64,000 nt of DNA from Tenacibaculum lutimaris. GTDB lineage: Bacteria > Bacteroidota > Bacteroidia > Flavobacteriales > Flavobacteriaceae. The DNA is taken from positions 642,274 to 706,273 of the forward strand of contig NZ_RAQM01000006.1 of NCBI RefSeq assembly GCF_003610735.1, read 5' to 3'. This document shows positions 62,788 through 64,000 of this stretch, piece by piece. Within the stretch, counting starts at the first letter, position 1; every line of letters begins with the position of its first letter. Below the pieces are notes generated by a model. That model had not been told where the DNA came from. It ran no database searches and was given only the letters and a program-made list of their open reading frames with translations. The position numbers were made by a program, and so were the translations under genes.

Positions 62788-64000
62788 TTAAATGCTAAAA
62801 ATGCGTTTCCAGCTTTTCTTTTTTAATTGAATATTGGTATTGTTTTCTTTGTTGAATTTTGCCACAATTTCTGGTTCATGTAGCTTGTAAAATTCTGGGT
62901 CAAAGTTAGCGTCTGCAAGATGTTCTAATATATAAGTTACAGAACGTTTTTCTGTTAATACTTTGTCAAAAAAGGCATGACGCATACGTATTCCTAAAGT
63001 GTTTATTCCGATAAATTCTTGGGTGTTTTTATCGTAATTTAATCGAATACATTTTTTGCCGCCTTCATGTTCCCAGTAAAAATGAGCCTCATTTTCTTTA
63101 GGTTGTGGCCATACCCAGCCGTAAGTTTGGTATTCGATATCAATAAATTTAGCAGAGTTAAACCAGTGTCCAGGGTTGTATTGAGTTTTGTTGCCACAAA
63201 TAGTTTGGGCAACGGTTTCTCCCATCATTCTACCCGTATACCAAACGGCTTCAATAGGACGTCGCAATCCGATAGCTTCGTGTTGTTCAGCACAATCTCC
63301 AATAGCATAAATATCTTTGATGTTGGTTTCTAGAAAACGATTTACTTTAACTCCTTTGCCAAGTTCAATTTCTGAATCTTTTAAAAAATCGATATTTGGA
63401 GAAACCCCAGCGGTTAACCCAACAACATCACAAGCTATTTCTTCGCCAGTTTCTTCAATAATTACAGATTTTACATGCCCGTTTTTATCAGCTTTAATTT
63501 CTTTAAGATTCACTCCTAAGCGTAAATCTATATGGTTTTCTAAAATCTCGCGATTTATCATAGTTGATTCTTCTGGGGGTAAAATTTTATTCCAGAAACT
63601 ATTTTCACGAACCAAAAAAGTAACAGGGATATTTCTACTATGAAGCATTTCGGCAAGTTCGATACCGATTAAACCACCACCAACAATAACAGCTCTTTTA
63701 CAAACTTTGTTATTAGGAGCATATTTTTCAAGTGATTCTAGGTCTTGTTTGTGATACATGCCCATGACTCCTTCTAAATTTTGTCCTGGCCATCCAAATT
63801 TATTAGGTTTAGAACCAGTAGCTATAACTAACGTATCGTAAGATAGTTTTTCACCATTACTAAATTCAATTTCTTTGTTTGATGAATGTACTTTGGTAAC
63901 ATAACCTTTTTTGAGCTCTATTCTATTTTTCTTCCAAAACCATGATTCGTAAGGTTGTGTATGTTCAAATTTCATGTGTCCCATATACACATACATTAAT
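62788..64000 (-). CDS. NAD(P)/FAD-dependent oxidoreductase, 5' end cut by window
   Basis: A pyridine nucleotide-disulfide oxidoreductase-type flavoprotein; about 404 residues are visible. The second Rossmann motif VGGGLIGIELAEML and the FAD segment YAIGDCAEQ are present, with ATGSKPNKFGWPG before them; the first FAD motif is missing because the frame stays open to the window edge. The Met nearest the edge is preceded in frame by Leu (LMYVYMGHM), so it is not the true start. It resembles the NirB-like/rubredoxin-reductase-like group and probably feeds electrons to the Fe-S membrane protein downstream. Confidence 0.85.
   Translation of the reverse strand, partial: LMYVYMGHMKFEHTQPYESWFWKKNRIELKKGYVTKVHSSNKEIEFSNGEKLSYDTLVIATGSKPNKFGWPGQNLEGVMGMYHKQDLESLEKYAPNNKVCKRAVIVGGGLIGIELAEMLHSRNIPVTFLVRENSFWNKILPPEESTMINREILENHIDLRLGVNLKEIKADKNGHVKSVIIEETGEEIACDVVGLTAGVSPNIDFLKDSEIELGKGVKVNRFLETNIKDIYAIGDCAEQHEAIGLRRPIEAVWYTGRMMGETVAQTICGNKTQYNPGHWFNSAKFIDIEYQTYGWVWPQPKENEAHFYWEHEGGKKCIRLNYDKNTQEFIGINTLGIRMRHAFFDKVLTEKRSVTYILEHLADANFDPEFYKLHEPEIVAKFNKENNTNIQLKKKSWKRIFSI

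Noticed and set aside
1-64000. CRISPR array, prophage, insertion sequence or defence island
   Set aside because: I saw no regularly spaced repeats, integrase, transposase, phage structural genes or restriction genes. The only candidate defence-type locus is the small toxin-antitoxin pair.

Overview
The window is AT-rich, bacterial and almost fully coding. It looks like a chromosome segment from a gliding Flavobacteriaceae member (Bacteroidota), perhaps Tenacibaculum- or Polaribacter-like; that genus guess is inference. The evidence is a full-length SprA, two TonB-dependent receptors with flavobacterial-style TonB proteins, DUF6427/DUF6341/DUF6370/DUF5686/DUF4269 proteins, and promoters of the Bacteroidota type (TTG, about 19-20 nt, TAnnTTTG). 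Several TTG starts occur and Shine-Dalgarno sequences are weak or absent. One tRNA and no rRNA, CRISPR, prophage or insertion sequence were seen.

Layout. 1-3.4 kb: 3' end of upp, DUF6427, DUF6341, trmB, an alkyltransferase-like protein lacking the acceptor Cys, and DUF4269. 3.5-7.4 kb: Mrp and NifU-type Fe-S proteins, then a tight set of ferredoxin reductase, di-iron hydroxylase and [2Fe-2S] ferredoxin that reads as one electron-transfer chain. 7.6-11.1 kb: aromatic amino-acid catabolism (homogentisate dioxygenase, 4-hydroxyphenylpyruvate dioxygenase, tryptophan dioxygenase). 11.2-18.5 kb: DUF3108, an M23 lipoprotein, pgi, a TonB receptor and a small membrane protein. 18.6-20.3 kb: PlsC acyltransferase and acyl-ACP desaturase. 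20.4-28.2 kb: omega-amidase, an AddB-like nuclease, GNAT, tRNA-Ala, moaE, pgk, an aldo/keto reductase and a RelE/ParE toxin-antitoxin pair. 28.3-36 kb: small unknown proteins, trpS, a second PlsC, TrhA, CYTH, recO, a second TonB receptor, DUF3817 and moaD. 36-42.3 kb: a DUF5686 outer-membrane protein, an AsmA-like protein and queG. 42.3-44.1 kb: two stand-alone Aer-type PAS proteins with the remnant of a third. 44.3-57.4 kb: maeB, ruvA, sprA, gcvH, vanZ-like, two tonB genes and a left-handed beta-helix acyltransferase. 57.5-61.1 kb: a candidate small RNA and a three-gene glycosyltransferase operon. 61.1-64 kb: a NapH/NosR-like Fe-S membrane protein and an FAD oxidoreductase cut by the window edge.

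Most genes are housekeeping or well-known flavobacterial genes, and I see no clear defence island or transferred block. The observations most worth following are: (i) the Aer-type PAS pair with a shared aromatic C-terminal tail and a third copy decayed to its last ~40 codons with a Trp-to-stop change; (ii) a strong promoter and intrinsic terminator bracketing a ~70 nt non-coding stretch at 57.5 kb; (iii) a G8 homopolymer inside sprA; (iv) a perfect 17-bp inverted repeat inside ruvA; (v) a 20-bp palindrome filling the promoter spacer of the toxin-antitoxin operon; and (vi) the reductase-hydroxylase-ferredoxin chain of unknown substrate.
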